Assembly: GCA_017303905.1 (NCBI GenBank)
Contig: JAFLBH010000001.1
Coordinates: 783,809 to 847,808, forward strand
Source of the DNA: Bacteroidota bacterium
GTDB taxonomy: Bacteria > Bacteroidota > Bacteroidia > B-17B0 > Aurantibacillaceae
DNA: 64,000 nt
Direction: 5' to 3'
Positions 34,720 to 45,132 of this stretch are shown here, piece by piece. The notes beneath the pieces are model-generated. The model ran no database searches and had not been told where the DNA came from. It saw only the letters and a program-made list of their open reading frames with translations. Both the position numbers and the translations under genes were made by a program. Numbering within the stretch: the first letter of the stretch is position 1; each line of letters opens with the position of its first letter.

Positions 34720-36127
34720 AAGGATCAACCGACACTTCGGTTTTCTTTTTTAATACTTGTAGGGTGTTTACGTCAATCAAATTGATAAAACCGTTTCTTC
34801 CGGCGCACATCGCGGTGTGGTGGGGGGCCGGACCGTTAGAAAAAATATTGCGACTGGCAACATACAAAACTTTCTTGCTTTCATCTACCGCCAAACCATG
34901 GGGTAAAAATCCAACCTTAATGTTTTGCGTAGAATAAGTACTCATGTTTATCACTTCTACACTTCCATTCGCACCAGCATTCGTGTCATATTCACAAGTA
35001 ACAAATAAACGGTTGGTTGGAACGTGAAAAGCCATTTCTAAAGGGTAAGTGCCTGTTGGAATCACTTGCGTAACTGTTTCGGAGGCGATATCAAAAACTC
35101 TTACTTCATTGCTGTTCTGGCAGGTCACAAAGAATTTTGTTTTATCAGGTGACAATAAAAGTTCATGCGGGTCTAAAGAGCTTGCTCCACTAGGCGGTAA
35201 ACCATTTAAACTGACTTGCCATACGTTATTAAAGGCCGTATCCAATTTATATATATAATTTCCATATTGAGCAGTTACGTAAATCATATCATTGGCTGCA
35301 TTTAATGCAACGCCATGCGCCTGTGTATATCCACCGTAATTGCGTATTAGTTTCATTTGCTCAACATCAACAGCAGCAATATGTCCGTTAATGGCCCAGG
35401 CAACACAAAATGCTTTTTTACCATCATCCGTTAAAATCATAGTGTTCCAATCATAGTTTGCACCCAGACTAACTGTCGCCACTAATTGATCATCACTGCA
35501 ACGGAATTTTTGCATTTTATCAGAGTTGGTAAACACAACATACCAGTATTGTCCGTCAGGACTTACCTTCACCATGTGAGGTGATTCAATATTGTTAGGA
35601 TCAACTCCCACATCAATCACGCGCATGGGCAATTGAGTTTCGCTGTCAAATACAGTTACAACATCACAACCCTGATTTATCACATATAATTTTTTTCGGT
35701 TTGGATTATCAGCCCATTTTACGTTGCCATTTACGTCGGGAGCACCCGCGTCAATCCAGTTCTTTATGGTTTGTACTTCCTCCCTCGAAAGTTTTTCTCC
35801 GTTGATAGGCATCGTTGGTAAATTCACAGGCCCCAAATCATTATAAGAATTAATAAAGTAACAGAGCGAGGAGAATCGACTGCTATATGGAATAACAGGA
35901 GAACCTGAACGGCTTCCTTTAAACAAATCACTCCATGTACTTAAATTTAATCCGCTGGCAGCTTCCGCACTGGCAGCGTTATGGCAGCCGGTAGTGGCAC
36001 ATTGGTTCACCATTATTTTTCCTACCTCATTGGGATAATTCCCATAATTGGTTAATCCTTTGTCTTTGCGGCAAAAGCTGAAGGCAAAAAGCAATACAAA
36101 AGGAAATATGAATTTAAGGGATTTCAC
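34697..36127 (-). CDS. Lipoprotein with cytochrome-like module and YncE-type beta-propeller
   Basis: A signal peptide ends in lipobox AFSFC (Cys19). Residues about 30-130 form a cytochrome c-like module. Its haem motif is the unusual C43-ATTG-C48-H49 (CX4CH), and TMPINGEKL supplies a possible Met ligand. The ending IKNWIDAGAP closely parallels the small cytochrome at 13114-13461. Residues about 150-476 are a seven-bladed YncE-like propeller (VKVSPDGQYWYVVFTN, HGVALNAANDMIYVT, HELLLSPDKTKFFVT, HGLAVDESKKVLYVAS). The start is GTG at 36127, sharing a base with the upstream TAG. It may be an outer-membrane redox or sensing lipoprotein; function unknown. Confidence 0.8.
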   Translation of the reverse strand: MKSLKFIFPFVLLFAFSFCRKDKGLTNYGNYPNEVGKIMVNQCATTGCHNAASAEAASGLNLSTWSDLFKGSRSGSPVIPYSSRFSSLCYFINSYNDLGPVNLPTMPINGEKLSREEVQTIKNWIDAGAPDVNGNVKWADNPNRKKLYVINQGCDVVTVFDSETQLPMRVIDVGVDPNNIESPHMVKVSPDGQYWYVVFTNSDKMQKFRCSDDQLVATVSLGANYDWNTMILTDDGKKAFCVAWAINGHIAAVDVEQMKLIRNYGGYTQAHGVALNAANDMIYVTAQYGNYIYKLDTAFNNVWQVSLNGLPPSGASSLDPHELLLSPDKTKFFVTCQNSNEVRVFDIASETVTQVIPTGTYPLEMAFHVPTNRLFVTCEYDTNAGANGSVEVINMSTYSTQNIKVGFLPHGLAVDESKKVLYVASRNIFSNGPAPHHTAMCAGRNGFINLIDVNTLQVLKKKTEVSVDPYGIAYRK

Positions 36128-38349
36128 TAATCGATAATTATTTTTTTGTAAACGCTTTGTTCCGAATTTTTATTTCTGATTTTTATTTCACAGAAGTAAA
36201 CACCCGAAGGTAAATCGGCAACATTGAATTGGGTTCTTTCAAAATTATCACTCTTGCTTAGAATTGTTTTGCCGAGAACATCTGTTATGGTCACATCAAA
36301 TTTATAAGCGTCGTTTAATTTTATAAAAATAAAATCCTTCGCGGGATTTGGAAACACAACAACATCATTGGCGTTTACTAACGAAACTTCATTTATACCG
36401 ATTCCAACATTGTTAGAGGAGAAATAAGTTAATCCGCCTGCGTAGTTACCGCAAATCAAATCACGATTTCCGTCATTGGTGATATCAACATATTGTAAGG
36501 CACTTTGCATACCTTCGTAAATAACGTTCACATTGGTATCAATTCGGTTGAAGTTACCAGTAAGATTACCATCAATATTATCGTAATAAAAAACTCTTCC
36601 GCTGGTGGATCCGCACAGCAATTTGTAAGAACCACTTTCATCATACATGAACGGCGTGCAGTTTCCGGTTAAATATACAGCCGGATTTCCTCGTACGTTT
36701 ACATTTCCAAATGTGGAGGTGATTAAACTATAAGTTGGCGAACTAACGGTTCCCGTATTGCGGTAATAAGCTAATCTTCCGTTTTGCATGCCTACTAATA
36801 AATCCAATTTACTGTCGCGATCAATATCGATGAGTTGAGGATACGCGTAAGAAGAGGGCGTTGTAATTCCGAAATAATTGAATTTAAAATTGCTGAAGTT
36901 GCATATGTTTCCTGAGCCGGCGGTATTTTCCAGCCAGTGAATTCTTCCGTAAGTATCGCCTAAAACCAAATCTTTATCACCATCCCCGTCGATATCTCCT
37001 ACTGTAGGAACTAAACCAAACATGGTATTAGTTAATGTTGAAACAGATGCAAAGTCGCGGGTAATTAATGAATAGGAAGGTTGAGAAAGTGTGCCTACAT
37101 TTTTATAAAATGTAAGTCTTGTTTTGTTGATGCCGTTATCATAGTATCCATGATTTCCTATCAGTAAATCCAACAAACCATCATTGTCGTTATCAAATAA
37201 AACAGGATACGCGCCTTCGCCTACATCAATCATGTCTTCTTGTAAAAAGTTCGTTTTTACAAATTGAAATTCGTTCGTTGTAGTTCCGTTATTTTTATAA
37301 TACCACACGCTTTCAAAATTCTCACTGTAAGAATCATTAGGACTCGCTAATAAATCTTTTTTTCCATCATTATCTACATCTAAAAAATAGGTGCATGGAA
37401 AGGAATTTAAATTAATGACTTGGGTATTGGCAAGTAACGGATAATTTGGAAAGCGTTTTGTTGTATCAGTTATATTAGCATTACTAATACTTCCGCCGTT
37501 TTCCATATAAGTTACATGTGAGCAGGAAATATCCCCCATAATTAAATCCTGGTCACCATCATTATCTCTGTCGAAACACATTAAGCAGGAACCCGCATGT
37601 AAAACCTTTTGAACGGCATCGTTATACGTGATTTGTAAAGGACAATCATTCAGTGTAACGGCGCAACTATTTTCGCTAATGTTTCCCCAGCAATAGTCTA
37701 CCATATCAAACACTAAACTGTCGCTAATACCGTACAATTCTTTACTCTGATTCTGATGGTATTCTATTTTAAATCCGGTTGAACTGAAAGTGAGTACATC
37801 CATATCGCCATCATTGTCGATGTCGGTAAAACCGGGAACAGATTGCGGGCTGGAATAGATATTTCCCATGGTTGGCGAAGAGGAAGGTGTAAAATCAGAT
37901 TTAAGTCGCGTTTTCTCCAATTGAAAACTTATAGTGGAACCAACACTTGTGTTTTTAAAAACTTTTATTCCGCCTAAAACGTAAGTAAATAAATCTTCTT
38001 TTCCATCATTGTTATAATCATAAAAAAACATCCAATTATCAACCGCAGGAAAAGATGATTTCAAATTTCCATTTACTCTGTATTTAGTTTCGCCGGCATT
38101 GCTTTCATTGATGAAACAACGAACAACGCCGTAAGCGAAGGAATTTACTTTATCGAAAACCACGATGTCTTTTTTACCATCACCGTTTAAATCTACTTTT
38201 GAAAATTGACAGAAATTAAGTCCACCTGCCCACGGTGAACGTAAAATTTTTCCGGCTTCCATAACGGAAAGTGTATCGCGTCCTACCGGAAGCTGTGCGC
38301 TTGCATTAAAAAGCGACAATGCAAGTATGAATTTTAAATAAAATCTCAT
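36127..38349 (-). CDS. FG-GAP/VCBS repeat protein with type A T9SS sorting domain
   Basis: After a signal peptide (MRFYLKFILALSLFNASAQ) the 740-residue protein contains at least nine FG-GAP/VCBS repeats with calcium-binding cores such as DLNGDGKKDIVVFD, DYNNDGKEDLF, DRDNDGDQDLIMGD and DIDGDGDKDLVLGD. They form integrin-alpha-like propeller blades. A type A sorting domain begins near residue 660 (VVVFPNPAKDFIFIKL, ending VYKKIIID). It is probably a surface adhesin or polysaccharide-binding protein. The next gene starts within the stop codon (TAG overlapping GTG), which couples this cargo protein to the cytochrome/propeller lipoprotein. Confidence 0.9.
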   Translation of the reverse strand: MRFYLKFILALSLFNASAQLPVGRDTLSVMEAGKILRSPWAGGLNFCQFSKVDLNGDGKKDIVVFDKVNSFAYGVVRCFINESNAGETKYRVNGNLKSSFPAVDNWMFFYDYNNDGKEDLFTYVLGGIKVFKNTSVGSTISFQLEKTRLKSDFTPSSSPTMGNIYSSPQSVPGFTDIDNDGDMDVLTFSSTGFKIEYHQNQSKELYGISDSLVFDMVDYCWGNISENSCAVTLNDCPLQITYNDAVQKVLHAGSCLMCFDRDNDGDQDLIMGDISCSHVTYMENGGSISNANITDTTKRFPNYPLLANTQVINLNSFPCTYFLDVDNDGKKDLLASPNDSYSENFESVWYYKNNGTTTNEFQFVKTNFLQEDMIDVGEGAYPVLFDNDNDGLLDLLIGNHGYYDNGINKTRLTFYKNVGTLSQPSYSLITRDFASVSTLTNTMFGLVPTVGDIDGDGDKDLVLGDTYGRIHWLENTAGSGNICNFSNFKFNYFGITTPSSYAYPQLIDIDRDSKLDLLVGMQNGRLAYYRNTGTVSSPTYSLITSTFGNVNVRGNPAVYLTGNCTPFMYDESGSYKLLCGSTSGRVFYYDNIDGNLTGNFNRIDTNVNVIYEGMQSALQYVDITNDGNRDLICGNYAGGLTYFSSNNVGIGINEVSLVNANDVVVFPNPAKDFIFIKLNDAYKFDVTITDVLGKTILSKSDNFERTQFNVADLPSGVYFCEIKIRNKNSEQSVYKKIIID

Positions 38350-38480
38350 TCTTACAAAGTTAAGTCATGGTATTTCAATTCCCTAATCAAAACCATGTTA
38401 AATCACTCGTTATAAGGCGCATTTTGCTCATTTGCTTTTAAAATCCGGTAATTTTTGCTAACTTTATTAGTTAAATCATT

Positions 38481-40688
38481 ATGGCCCAAAAGCTGCGCAT
38501 ATTAGCTTTTTTTGTTGGGTTTTGTTTGTATACCCTACAAACGAAGGCAACACATATTGTGGGTGGTGAAATTTACTACGATTATTTAGGCAGTAATAAT
38601 TATAAAGTAACCTTAAAGGTTTTTAGAGATTGTTTTAATGGTTTAGCGCCCTTCGATAATCCGGCCTTTCTTACTGTTTACGATGCTTCTTCAAATGTAA
38701 TTATGACACGAAGTCTGCCATTACTCTCAGTAACAAATATCCCTCCTTCCATCAACAATCCATGTATTCAAACGCCAAATGATGTATGTGTGGAAGAAGG
38801 TTTATATGAGGATGTGATAAATCTTCCTCCTAAAACCGGCGGATATTATTTGGTGTATCAACGTTGTTGTCGCAACGTAACTATTCTTAATGTCATTAAT
38901 CCGAATGCTGTGGGAGCTACCTATTGGGAGCACATTCCCGGGCCGGAAGTAGTGGCTCAAAACAGTTCACCACGGTTTAAAAAATTTCCGCCTATTTTTA
39001 TTTGTAATGGCATTCCCATTAACTTCGATCATTCCGCAACAGATGCCGATGGTGATTTATTAGTGTATTCATTATGTAGTCCATTTAACGGATTAGATGA
39101 TTGTTGTCCGAGTATTGGAACTGCAGCGCCTCAGGCATGTGCTAGTCCGCCATCTTCTTGTCCAACGGTTAACACCCCTCCGCCATATGTAGCGGTACCA
39201 TTTCAGCCACCTTATACTGGTAGTTTTCCGATGTCATCATCACCTACCATAAATATTAATCCAACAACAGGATTTTTAAGTGGCGTTCCGGATATTAACG
39301 GACAATGGGTTGTTGGGGTTTGTGTGCAGGAATTCAGGAACAATGTTTTAATCGGGACGCATCATCGCGATTTTCAATTTAATGTGGTGACGTGTAATGT
39401 TACGGTGCTAAGCGCGATGCAGGATCAGATGCAACCTTGCTCGGGGTATACGGTTAATTTTGTTAATCAAAGTATAGGAGGAACTCAGTTTCATTGGGAT
39501 TTTGGAGTAAACGCGTTAACGAACGATACATCTAATTTAGTTAATCCCACATATGTATATCCTGATACCGGGAAATATACGGTAACCTTAATTGCAGAGC
39601 CCGGTAAACCTTGCAGTGATACATTGAAAAAGACATTTTATGTATACCCGGTTTTATCGCCAACATTTACAACTCCTCCGGCTCAGTGTATTACGGGGAA
39701 TAGTTTCAATTATTCAGTTACAGGAACCTATGCGCCTTATTCCACCTTCAGTTGGAATTTTGGATCGACTGCTACACCGGCCACATCAACATTATCTTCA
39801 CCAACGGGAGTCACATATAGCGCTCCGGGAACTTATCCCGTCTTGGTAACAGTGAAGCAAGCTATCTGCACGAAGTTATTGAGTGATAGCGTAACTATTA
39901 CACCAAAGCCGCAAGCAGGTTTTAATTCAGATTCATTGGAGGAGTGTGACCCTGCCGTAGTAACATTTAGTAATACGAGTATCGCATCTGCAGGAGCAAC
40001 GTATTTATGGCAGGTAAGTAATGGTGCATCTTCAACGCAGCAGAATCCAACATTCACCATTACACCGGCGGGAGTTTACAATGTTACTTTAACGGTTATT
40101 TCAAACAATGGATGTGTCGATACAAGCAAGTTTGTTGTGCCTGCTATGGTCACAGTAAATGTTAGACCGCAAGCCGGATTTTCTTTTTTACCAACGGAGA
40201 CGACTATTTTTGATCCGGATATTTATTTTTTCGATGAAAGTATAAACTCTACGAGTTGGTATTACACGTTTGGTGATGGCGAATCATCTACAATGGTAAA
40301 TCCATCGCACCATTATAATAATTACGGTGATTTTACTGTAGTACAAACTGTAGTAAATGGATTTGGTTGTCCGGATACAGCGACCCGCATTGTAAAGATT
40401 TTACCTGAGTTCAGATTTTGGATACCGAATAGTTTTACCCCGGCGAAGGCGGATGGATTAAACGATGTGTTTATGCCAAGTATAATAGGGGTAGAAGAAT
40501 ATAAATTTGATATTTATGATCGCTGGGGCGAGAAGATATTCAGTACAAATGACACTTCAAAAGGATGGGACGGAACATTCAAAGGAAAATTATGCAAGCA
40601 GGATGTTTATGTTTGGATGATATCTTTCTTAAATGTGGTGAGTAAGCGCGATGAGTATCATTACGGTCATGTTACACTGTTGCGTTAA
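38481..40688 (+). CDS. PKD-domain protein with type B (gliding-associated) T9SS sorting domain
   Basis: A signal peptide precedes the common Bacteroidota N-terminal module THIVGGEIYYDYLGSNNYKVTLKVFRDC. That module (about 25-310) is rich in Cys, including RCCRN and DDCCPSIG. At least three PKD domains follow (about 320-640), with FHWDFG, FSWNFG and YTFGDGE cores. A type B sorting domain closes the protein (WIPNSFTPAKADGLNDVF, YDRWGEKIF, GWDGTFKGK). The 735-residue protein is exported by T9SS and probably works as a surface or biofilm protein. The 3' end overlaps the convergent GT87 gene by 17 bases. Confidence 0.9.
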   Translation: MAQKLRILAFFVGFCLYTLQTKATHIVGGEIYYDYLGSNNYKVTLKVFRDCFNGLAPFDNPAFLTVYDASSNVIMTRSLPLLSVTNIPPSINNPCIQTPNDVCVEEGLYEDVINLPPKTGGYYLVYQRCCRNVTILNVINPNAVGATYWEHIPGPEVVAQNSSPRFKKFPPIFICNGIPINFDHSATDADGDLLVYSLCSPFNGLDDCCPSIGTAAPQACASPPSSCPTVNTPPPYVAVPFQPPYTGSFPMSSSPTININPTTGFLSGVPDINGQWVVGVCVQEFRNNVLIGTHHRDFQFNVVTCNVTVLSAMQDQMQPCSGYTVNFVNQSIGGTQFHWDFGVNALTNDTSNLVNPTYVYPDTGKYTVTLIAEPGKPCSDTLKKTFYVYPVLSPTFTTPPAQCITGNSFNYSVTGTYAPYSTFSWNFGSTATPATSTLSSPTGVTYSAPGTYPVLVTVKQAICTKLLSDSVTITPKPQAGFNSDSLEECDPAVVTFSNTSIASAGATYLWQVSNGASSTQQNPTFTITPAGVYNVTLTVISNNGCVDTSKFVVPAMVTVNVRPQAGFSFLPTETTIFDPDIYFFDESINSTSWYYTFGDGESSTMVNPSHHYNNYGDFTVVQTVVNGFGCPDTATRIVKILPEFRFWIPNSFTPAKADGLNDVFMPSIIGVEEYKFDIYDRWGEKIFSTNDTSKGWDGTFKGKLCKQDVYVWMISFLNVVSKRDEYHYGHVTLLR

Positions 40689-41922
40689 CACTTTCTTTTT
40701 CTTTCGGCTCACAAAAAGCTAATACAATTACCAATAGAATGGCAGCATAAGTTAAAATCTTAAAATGCTCGTAATACTCATTGAATTCACCTAATAATAA
40801 TTTCAAATTACAAATCAGGTAAATTAGGACAAGCATGAAACCTATTGCTTTTTTAAAATTTTTATTTAGTTCGTTTCTATTTCGAATAAGATAATGAATA
40901 CAAAAAACAAAGGCCGGGCAAACAAATAAAAAAGCATAGTGTTGCTGATGCGGGAATATAAGCGGAATAAGCATCAGAATGTAACTAACTTCACGGAAAC
41001 GCTGATAAAAAGTAACGGGCTTTTTAAAAGGCGCTGAGCGTAAAAAATAAAGGGTGAAGGCAATTAAAATTAAGCGCACTATATTCAGGATTAAATTTAA
41101 ATGTTCAATGCTGATATCTGCGATATTGCGCGGAATAGTTAAAGCATGTTTGTCGGGTACGTTTTTTACGAGAAGAGTTGAGAGTAGAGTCGATAAGCCG
41201 TGGAAGCTTCTTTCTTCAGTATCGAGTACATGATTTGAATTAAGGGGATTAATCAAGTGTCCCCATGTTGCCAACAATTGCTGATTGTGATCCCACCCGA
41301 TAACTACAGCCGGAATAAACATGTATAAAAAATAAAACACAATGGTAAAAATGGCGCCTTTGAAAAACCCACGGTAAAGTAAGTAAGGAACTAAAACAAT
41401 TGGTAAAAGTTTTATGTTAATACCGAGTGCAATGAGAGCCCCTCCGCTAATGTATTTGTTGGCGAAAATAAATTGTAGTCCTTGTAAAGCCAAATACATG
41501 ATGATAATTGTAATCTGCATCGCGTGAATGTTTTCATGAATAAAGCGCAAGGCAAACAGAAAACCGCAAACACGTAAAAACATTAAATGTTTTTTGCTGA
41601 AATCGTGCAGGGGTAAAAGGTTTTTAATAATGAGAAATATTCTGTAGACTAAAAAAATGTTTAACGTAATCCAAAGTGAATTATACGCCCACGGTGGTAA
41701 AAATGAAAGCGGGTAGATGATGATGGCGAATAACACTGAATAGAAATAATGATAGCCGTCGAAATATGTATTTACAAAAATATCATCCCCTTTAAATAAA
41801 TCGCGGGAGGCATTCAGATAAATGGTTAAATCGCCGCGGTTTTGTGATTCGAGAAATACGTAAACGGACAGCAGTAAAAAGCCAAGTGAGTAAATCAGAT
41901 ATTTTTTTGCGGTAGGATTCAT
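40672..41922 (-). CDS. GT87-family (DUF2029) membrane glycosyltransferase
   Basis: A second GT87-like protein of 416 residues with about ten membrane segments. The first periplasmic loop has DDIFVNTYFDGYHYFYSVLFA, equivalent to the acidic/aromatic loop of the paralogue at 10049-11254, followed by LPPWAYNSLWITLN. The predicted donor is a polyprenyl-phosphate sugar; the acceptor is unknown. The ATG at 41922 lies immediately after the T-run of a strong terminator belonging to pntB, so expression may need read-through or a promoter inside the hairpin region. Confidence 0.72.
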   Translation of the reverse strand: MNPTAKKYLIYSLGFLLLSVYVFLESQNRGDLTIYLNASRDLFKGDDIFVNTYFDGYHYFYSVLFAIIIYPLSFLPPWAYNSLWITLNIFLVYRIFLIIKNLLPLHDFSKKHLMFLRVCGFLFALRFIHENIHAMQITIIIMYLALQGLQFIFANKYISGGALIALGINIKLLPIVLVPYLLYRGFFKGAIFTIVFYFLYMFIPAVVIGWDHNQQLLATWGHLINPLNSNHVLDTEERSFHGLSTLLSTLLVKNVPDKHALTIPRNIADISIEHLNLILNIVRLILIAFTLYFLRSAPFKKPVTFYQRFREVSYILMLIPLIFPHQQHYAFLFVCPAFVFCIHYLIRNRNELNKNFKKAIGFMLVLIYLICNLKLLLGEFNEYYEHFKILTYAAILLVIVLAFCEPKEKESVNATV

Positions 41923-41950
41923 GAAAAAACCCGGGCATTGTACCGGGTTT
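41923..41950 (-). terminator. Rho-independent terminator of pntAB
   Basis: AAACCCGG (41927-41934) pairs with CCGGGTTT (41943-41950). On the minus strand it is followed by six T residues that run into the ATG of the GT87 gene. Confidence 0.85.
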
Positions 41951-42010
41951 AAAATTACATTGTTTTTAAGTGTAAAACCAATTGAATATTCCTCGGTTTT
42001 ACATTTTAAA

Positions 42011-43408
42011 TTATTTTAAGAAACTTAAAATCTTTTCAACGCTGGCTTTTGCATCGCCATAAAGCATTTCGGAATTCGGTTTGTAGAATAAAGGATTATC
42101 TTCACCTGAATAACCGGCCGACATAGAACGTTTCATGATGATTACTTTTTCTGCTTTCCACGCTTCAATAACCGGCATTCCGTAAATAGAGCTATTCGGA
42201 TCATCTTGTGCGCTTGGATTTACAACGTCGTTAGCACCAATCACCATGACAACATCTGTATCAGGCATGTCATCGTTAATTTCATCCATTTCCAATACGA
42301 TATCATAAGGTACATTCGCTTCCGCTAATAATACATTCATGTGTCCGGGTAAACGTCCTGCAACAGGATGAATAGCGAAACGTACATTTTTTCCTGTTTT
42401 ACGAAGCGTTTGAACTAAATCGTAAATAGGATATTGAGCTTTCGCCACTGCCATTCCGTAACCCGGAACAATCACCACTGATTTAGCTTCTTTTAATAAA
42501 GCTGCAACTTCTTCGTGATTCAATGCGGTAACTTCACCTTCGATTGCTTTTTTCTCGCCGCCTTTAGCAGCGCCACTTCCGCTTGCAAATATTACAGAGA
42601 AGAAAGAACGATTCATGGCATGGCACATATGCATCGATAAAATAGCACCCGAGCTTCCCACTAATGCGCCTGTAACAATTAATAAATCGTTACCTAACAT
42701 AAAGCCCGCTGCTGAAGCCGCCCATCCTGAATAAGAGTTTAACATGGAAACAACTACCGGCATATCTCCGCCACCAATCGCCATTACTAATACAACGCCA
42801 ATGAATGATGCAATAGCTGTCATAATTCCTAAGTAAAGCATACCGCTTGTTCCTTCTGCTTTGCAAAATAAAACACCAAGCACCACGCAAGCGATTAATA
42901 AAGTCAGATTCATTAATTGTAGTCCGTTAAAGCTCCAAGGTTTTGAAGGTACTTTACCATCTAATTTACCCCAGGCAATAATGGAACCGGTGAATGTAAT
43001 TGCTCCGATAAAAATTCCAACAAACACTTCAACTAAGTGAATGGTGTGAGCCGCGCCGGTTAAAAGTTGTGTTTCCGGATCTAGGTAAGAACCGAAACCA
43101 ACTAACACAGCAGCTAAACCAACGAAACTATGTAAGATGGCCACTAATTGTGGCATCGCTGTCATTTCTACTTTTCTTGCCAGCATTATGCCTATCACGG
43201 AAGCAACAGCAATGGCTGCGATAATGTATACATGACCTTCTACACCTTGTCCCATTACCGTAGCGATGATAGCTACAATCATACCAACAATACCGTAGAG
43301 AACACCGCGCTTAGCAGATTCCTGTGATGACAATCCGCTCAAGCTTAAAATAAACAGAATACTTGCAAATAAGTAGGCTGCTGTTTGTATTTCTTTTACT
43401 ATAAACAT
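42011..43408 (-). CDS. pntB: NAD(P) transhydrogenase subunit beta
   Basis: PntB holds the membrane domain II helices and the NADP(H)-binding domain III of proton-translocating transhydrogenase. About nine hydrophobic helices occupy residues 5-265. Domain III follows with [21 protein letters not shown], the signature [21 protein letters not shown] and [16 protein letters not shown]. The 465-residue length is standard. The gene lies 57 bases downstream of pntA and ends at a strong terminator. The enzyme makes NADPH from NADH using the proton gradient. Confidence 0.96.
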   Translation of the reverse strand: MFIVKEIQTAAYLFASILFILSLSGLSSQESAKRGVLYGIVGMIVAIIATVMGQGVEGHVYIIAAIAVASVIGIMLARKVEMTAMPQLVAILHSFVGLAAVLVGFGSYLDPETQLLTGAAHTIHLVEVFVGIFIGAITFTGSIIAWGKLDGKVPSKPWSFNGLQLMNLTLLIACVVLGVLFCKAEGTSGMLYLGIMTAIASFIGVVLVMAIGGGDMPVVVSMLNSYSGWAASAAGFMLGNDLLIVTGALVGSSGAILSMHMCHAMNRSFFSVIFASGSGAAKGGEKKAIEGEVTALNHEEVAALLKEAKSVVIVPGYGMAVAKAQYPIYDLVQTLRKTGKNVRFAIHPVAGRLPGHMNVLLAEANVPYDIVLEMDEINDDMPDTDVVMVIGANDVVNPSAQDDPNSSIYGMPVIEAWKAEKVIIMKRSMSAGYSGEDNPLFYKPNSEMLYGDAKASVEKILSFLK

Positions 43409-43465
43409 AAAATCAATTATCCTTTTTGTTATTTAATTATTTGTGTCGTTGAATTTTTTGCTTGC

Positions 43466-45013
43466 TTATTTTTTAAACATTTTCAGCATGCGGTGTGTCA
43501 CAACAAATCCACCAACAATATTTATGCTTGCTACTAAAATCGCAATAGAAGCTAGTATGGTCATGATGTTACTAAAATCATTTTTGGTTTGTAATAAACC
43601 ACCCACGATAATAATACCGCTGATAGCGTTGGTAACAGCCATTAGTGGTGTATGAAGTGAGTGTGATACGTTTGAAATTACTTGCCAGCCTACAAATACC
43701 GCTAACACAAACACGGTAAAGTGTTGTATAAACGCAGGAGGCGCAAAAGCACCTACCAGCAATAATAAACCGCCAACTACAGCTAAGCTGATTAATGTTG
43801 AGATAGCAGTCTTCTTTGCTTTTTCTTCTTCAGAAATTTTTATTTCTTCGGCTGTTGGAGCTGCTACTTTTTTAGCGCCACCGCCCGCGGTAGGACTAAC
43901 TTGTAACGGAGCAGGAGGCCAGTTGATTTTTCCATTATATGTTACCATGGCACGCGAAACAACCGCGTCTTCCATGTCGATTTTAAATTTCTCCGCTTTC
44001 CCCATGTCATCTAACAAGTGACAAAGGTTATTACCGTATAATTGAGAAGCTTGATTTGGTAACTGATCTAATTTTCCTACAATAGTTACGCCGTTTGGTG
44101 TTTTGTAAACTTCACCCGGTTTCGTTGAAACACAATTTCCACCTGAAGAAGCAGCAAGGTCAACAATAACAGAACCCGGTTTCATCGCAGCCACATGATA
44201 ATCTAAAATTAATTTTGGTGCAGGACGTCCCGGAATTTGTGCTGTAGTAATGATGATATCAACTTCTTTAGCTTGCTCAAGAAATAATTTCATTTCCGCT
44301 TCAATGAATTCTTTACTCATTTCTTTTGAGTAACCTGAAGCAGTAGCACCGTCTTCGTCAATTTCAACAGTTAAGAAACTGGCGCCCATCGATTGAATTT
44401 GTTCAGCCACTTCTTTACGGGTATCGAATGCGCGAACAATAGCGCCTAATGAATTTGCGGCACCAATGGCAGCTAAGCCTGCTACACCTGCGCCAATCAC
44501 CAGAACTTTTGCGGGCTCTACTTTACCTGCCGCGGTGATCTGACCGTTAAGAAAACGTCCGAAATGATAGGAACCTTCAATAACCGAGCGGTAACCGGCA
44601 ATGTTTGCCATGGAAGATAGTACATCCATTTTTTGCGCACGCGAAATACGCGGAATCGCATCCATTGCTACAGCATTCACTTTTTTATCGGCTAACTTTT
44701 GAAGTAACTCCTGATTTTGTGCAGGCCATAGGTAGCTTAACATCACTAAGCCTTCACGCATCATGTTTATTTCTTCTGCAGCAGGTTCTTTTACTTTCAG
44801 TACAATATCGGAGTTGCCGTAAATTTCGGCAGCTGTATTAACTAATTTGGCACCGGCTTCTTCAAATTCCTGATCGGAATAATTGGCCTTCAAACCGGCT
44901 CCGCGTTGAATGTAAACTTCAAATCCCTGTTTCTGCAAACGCTTAATGGTTTTTGGCGTAGCCGCAACCCTTAATTCGCTGGGAAATATTTCAGATGGAA
45001 TTCCAACTTTCAT
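43466..45013 (-). CDS. pntA: NAD(P) transhydrogenase subunit alpha
   Basis: A 515-residue single-chain alpha subunit in the E. coli arrangement. Alanine-dehydrogenase-like domain I covers about 1-370 ([23 protein letters not shown] motif [20 protein letters not shown]). An Ala/Pro/Lys-rich linker follows at about 370-395 and then three or four C-terminal helices (about 400-515). It partners PntB. The start is ATG 45013, 28 bases after a good TAnnTTTG promoter. Some Bacteroidota split this subunit into two polypeptides; here it is fused. Confidence 0.96.
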   Translation of the reverse strand: MKVGIPSEIFPSELRVAATPKTIKRLQKQGFEVYIQRGAGLKANYSDQEFEEAGAKLVNTAAEIYGNSDIVLKVKEPAAEEINMMREGLVMLSYLWPAQNQELLQKLADKKVNAVAMDAIPRISRAQKMDVLSSMANIAGYRSVIEGSYHFGRFLNGQITAAGKVEPAKVLVIGAGVAGLAAIGAANSLGAIVRAFDTRKEVAEQIQSMGASFLTVEIDEDGATASGYSKEMSKEFIEAEMKLFLEQAKEVDIIITTAQIPGRPAPKLILDYHVAAMKPGSVIVDLAASSGGNCVSTKPGEVYKTPNGVTIVGKLDQLPNQASQLYGNNLCHLLDDMGKAEKFKIDMEDAVVSRAMVTYNGKINWPPAPLQVSPTAGGGAKKVAAPTAEEIKISEEEKAKKTAISTLISLAVVGGLLLLVGAFAPPAFIQHFTVFVLAVFVGWQVISNVSHSLHTPLMAVTNAISGIIIVGGLLQTKNDFSNIMTILASIAILVASINIVGGFVVTHRMLKMFKK

Positions 45014-45041
45014 GTAAATAAAAATTTAGTGAAACAATTAG

Positions 45042-45068
45042 CAAAATTAACGACCTACACATTGGCAA
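45042..45068 (-). promoter_or_regulatory. Bacteroidota promoter of pntAB
   Basis: On the minus strand TTG (45066-45068) is followed after 16 bases by TAATTTTG (45042-45049), a full TAnnTTTG match. The ATG of pntA lies 28 bases downstream. Confidence 0.6.
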
Positions 45069-45132
45069 GGCCTTTTTTTTGCCTAACAAATAAAACAAAA
45101 AATATCGTATTTACCGAATGGAATTTTAAAAA

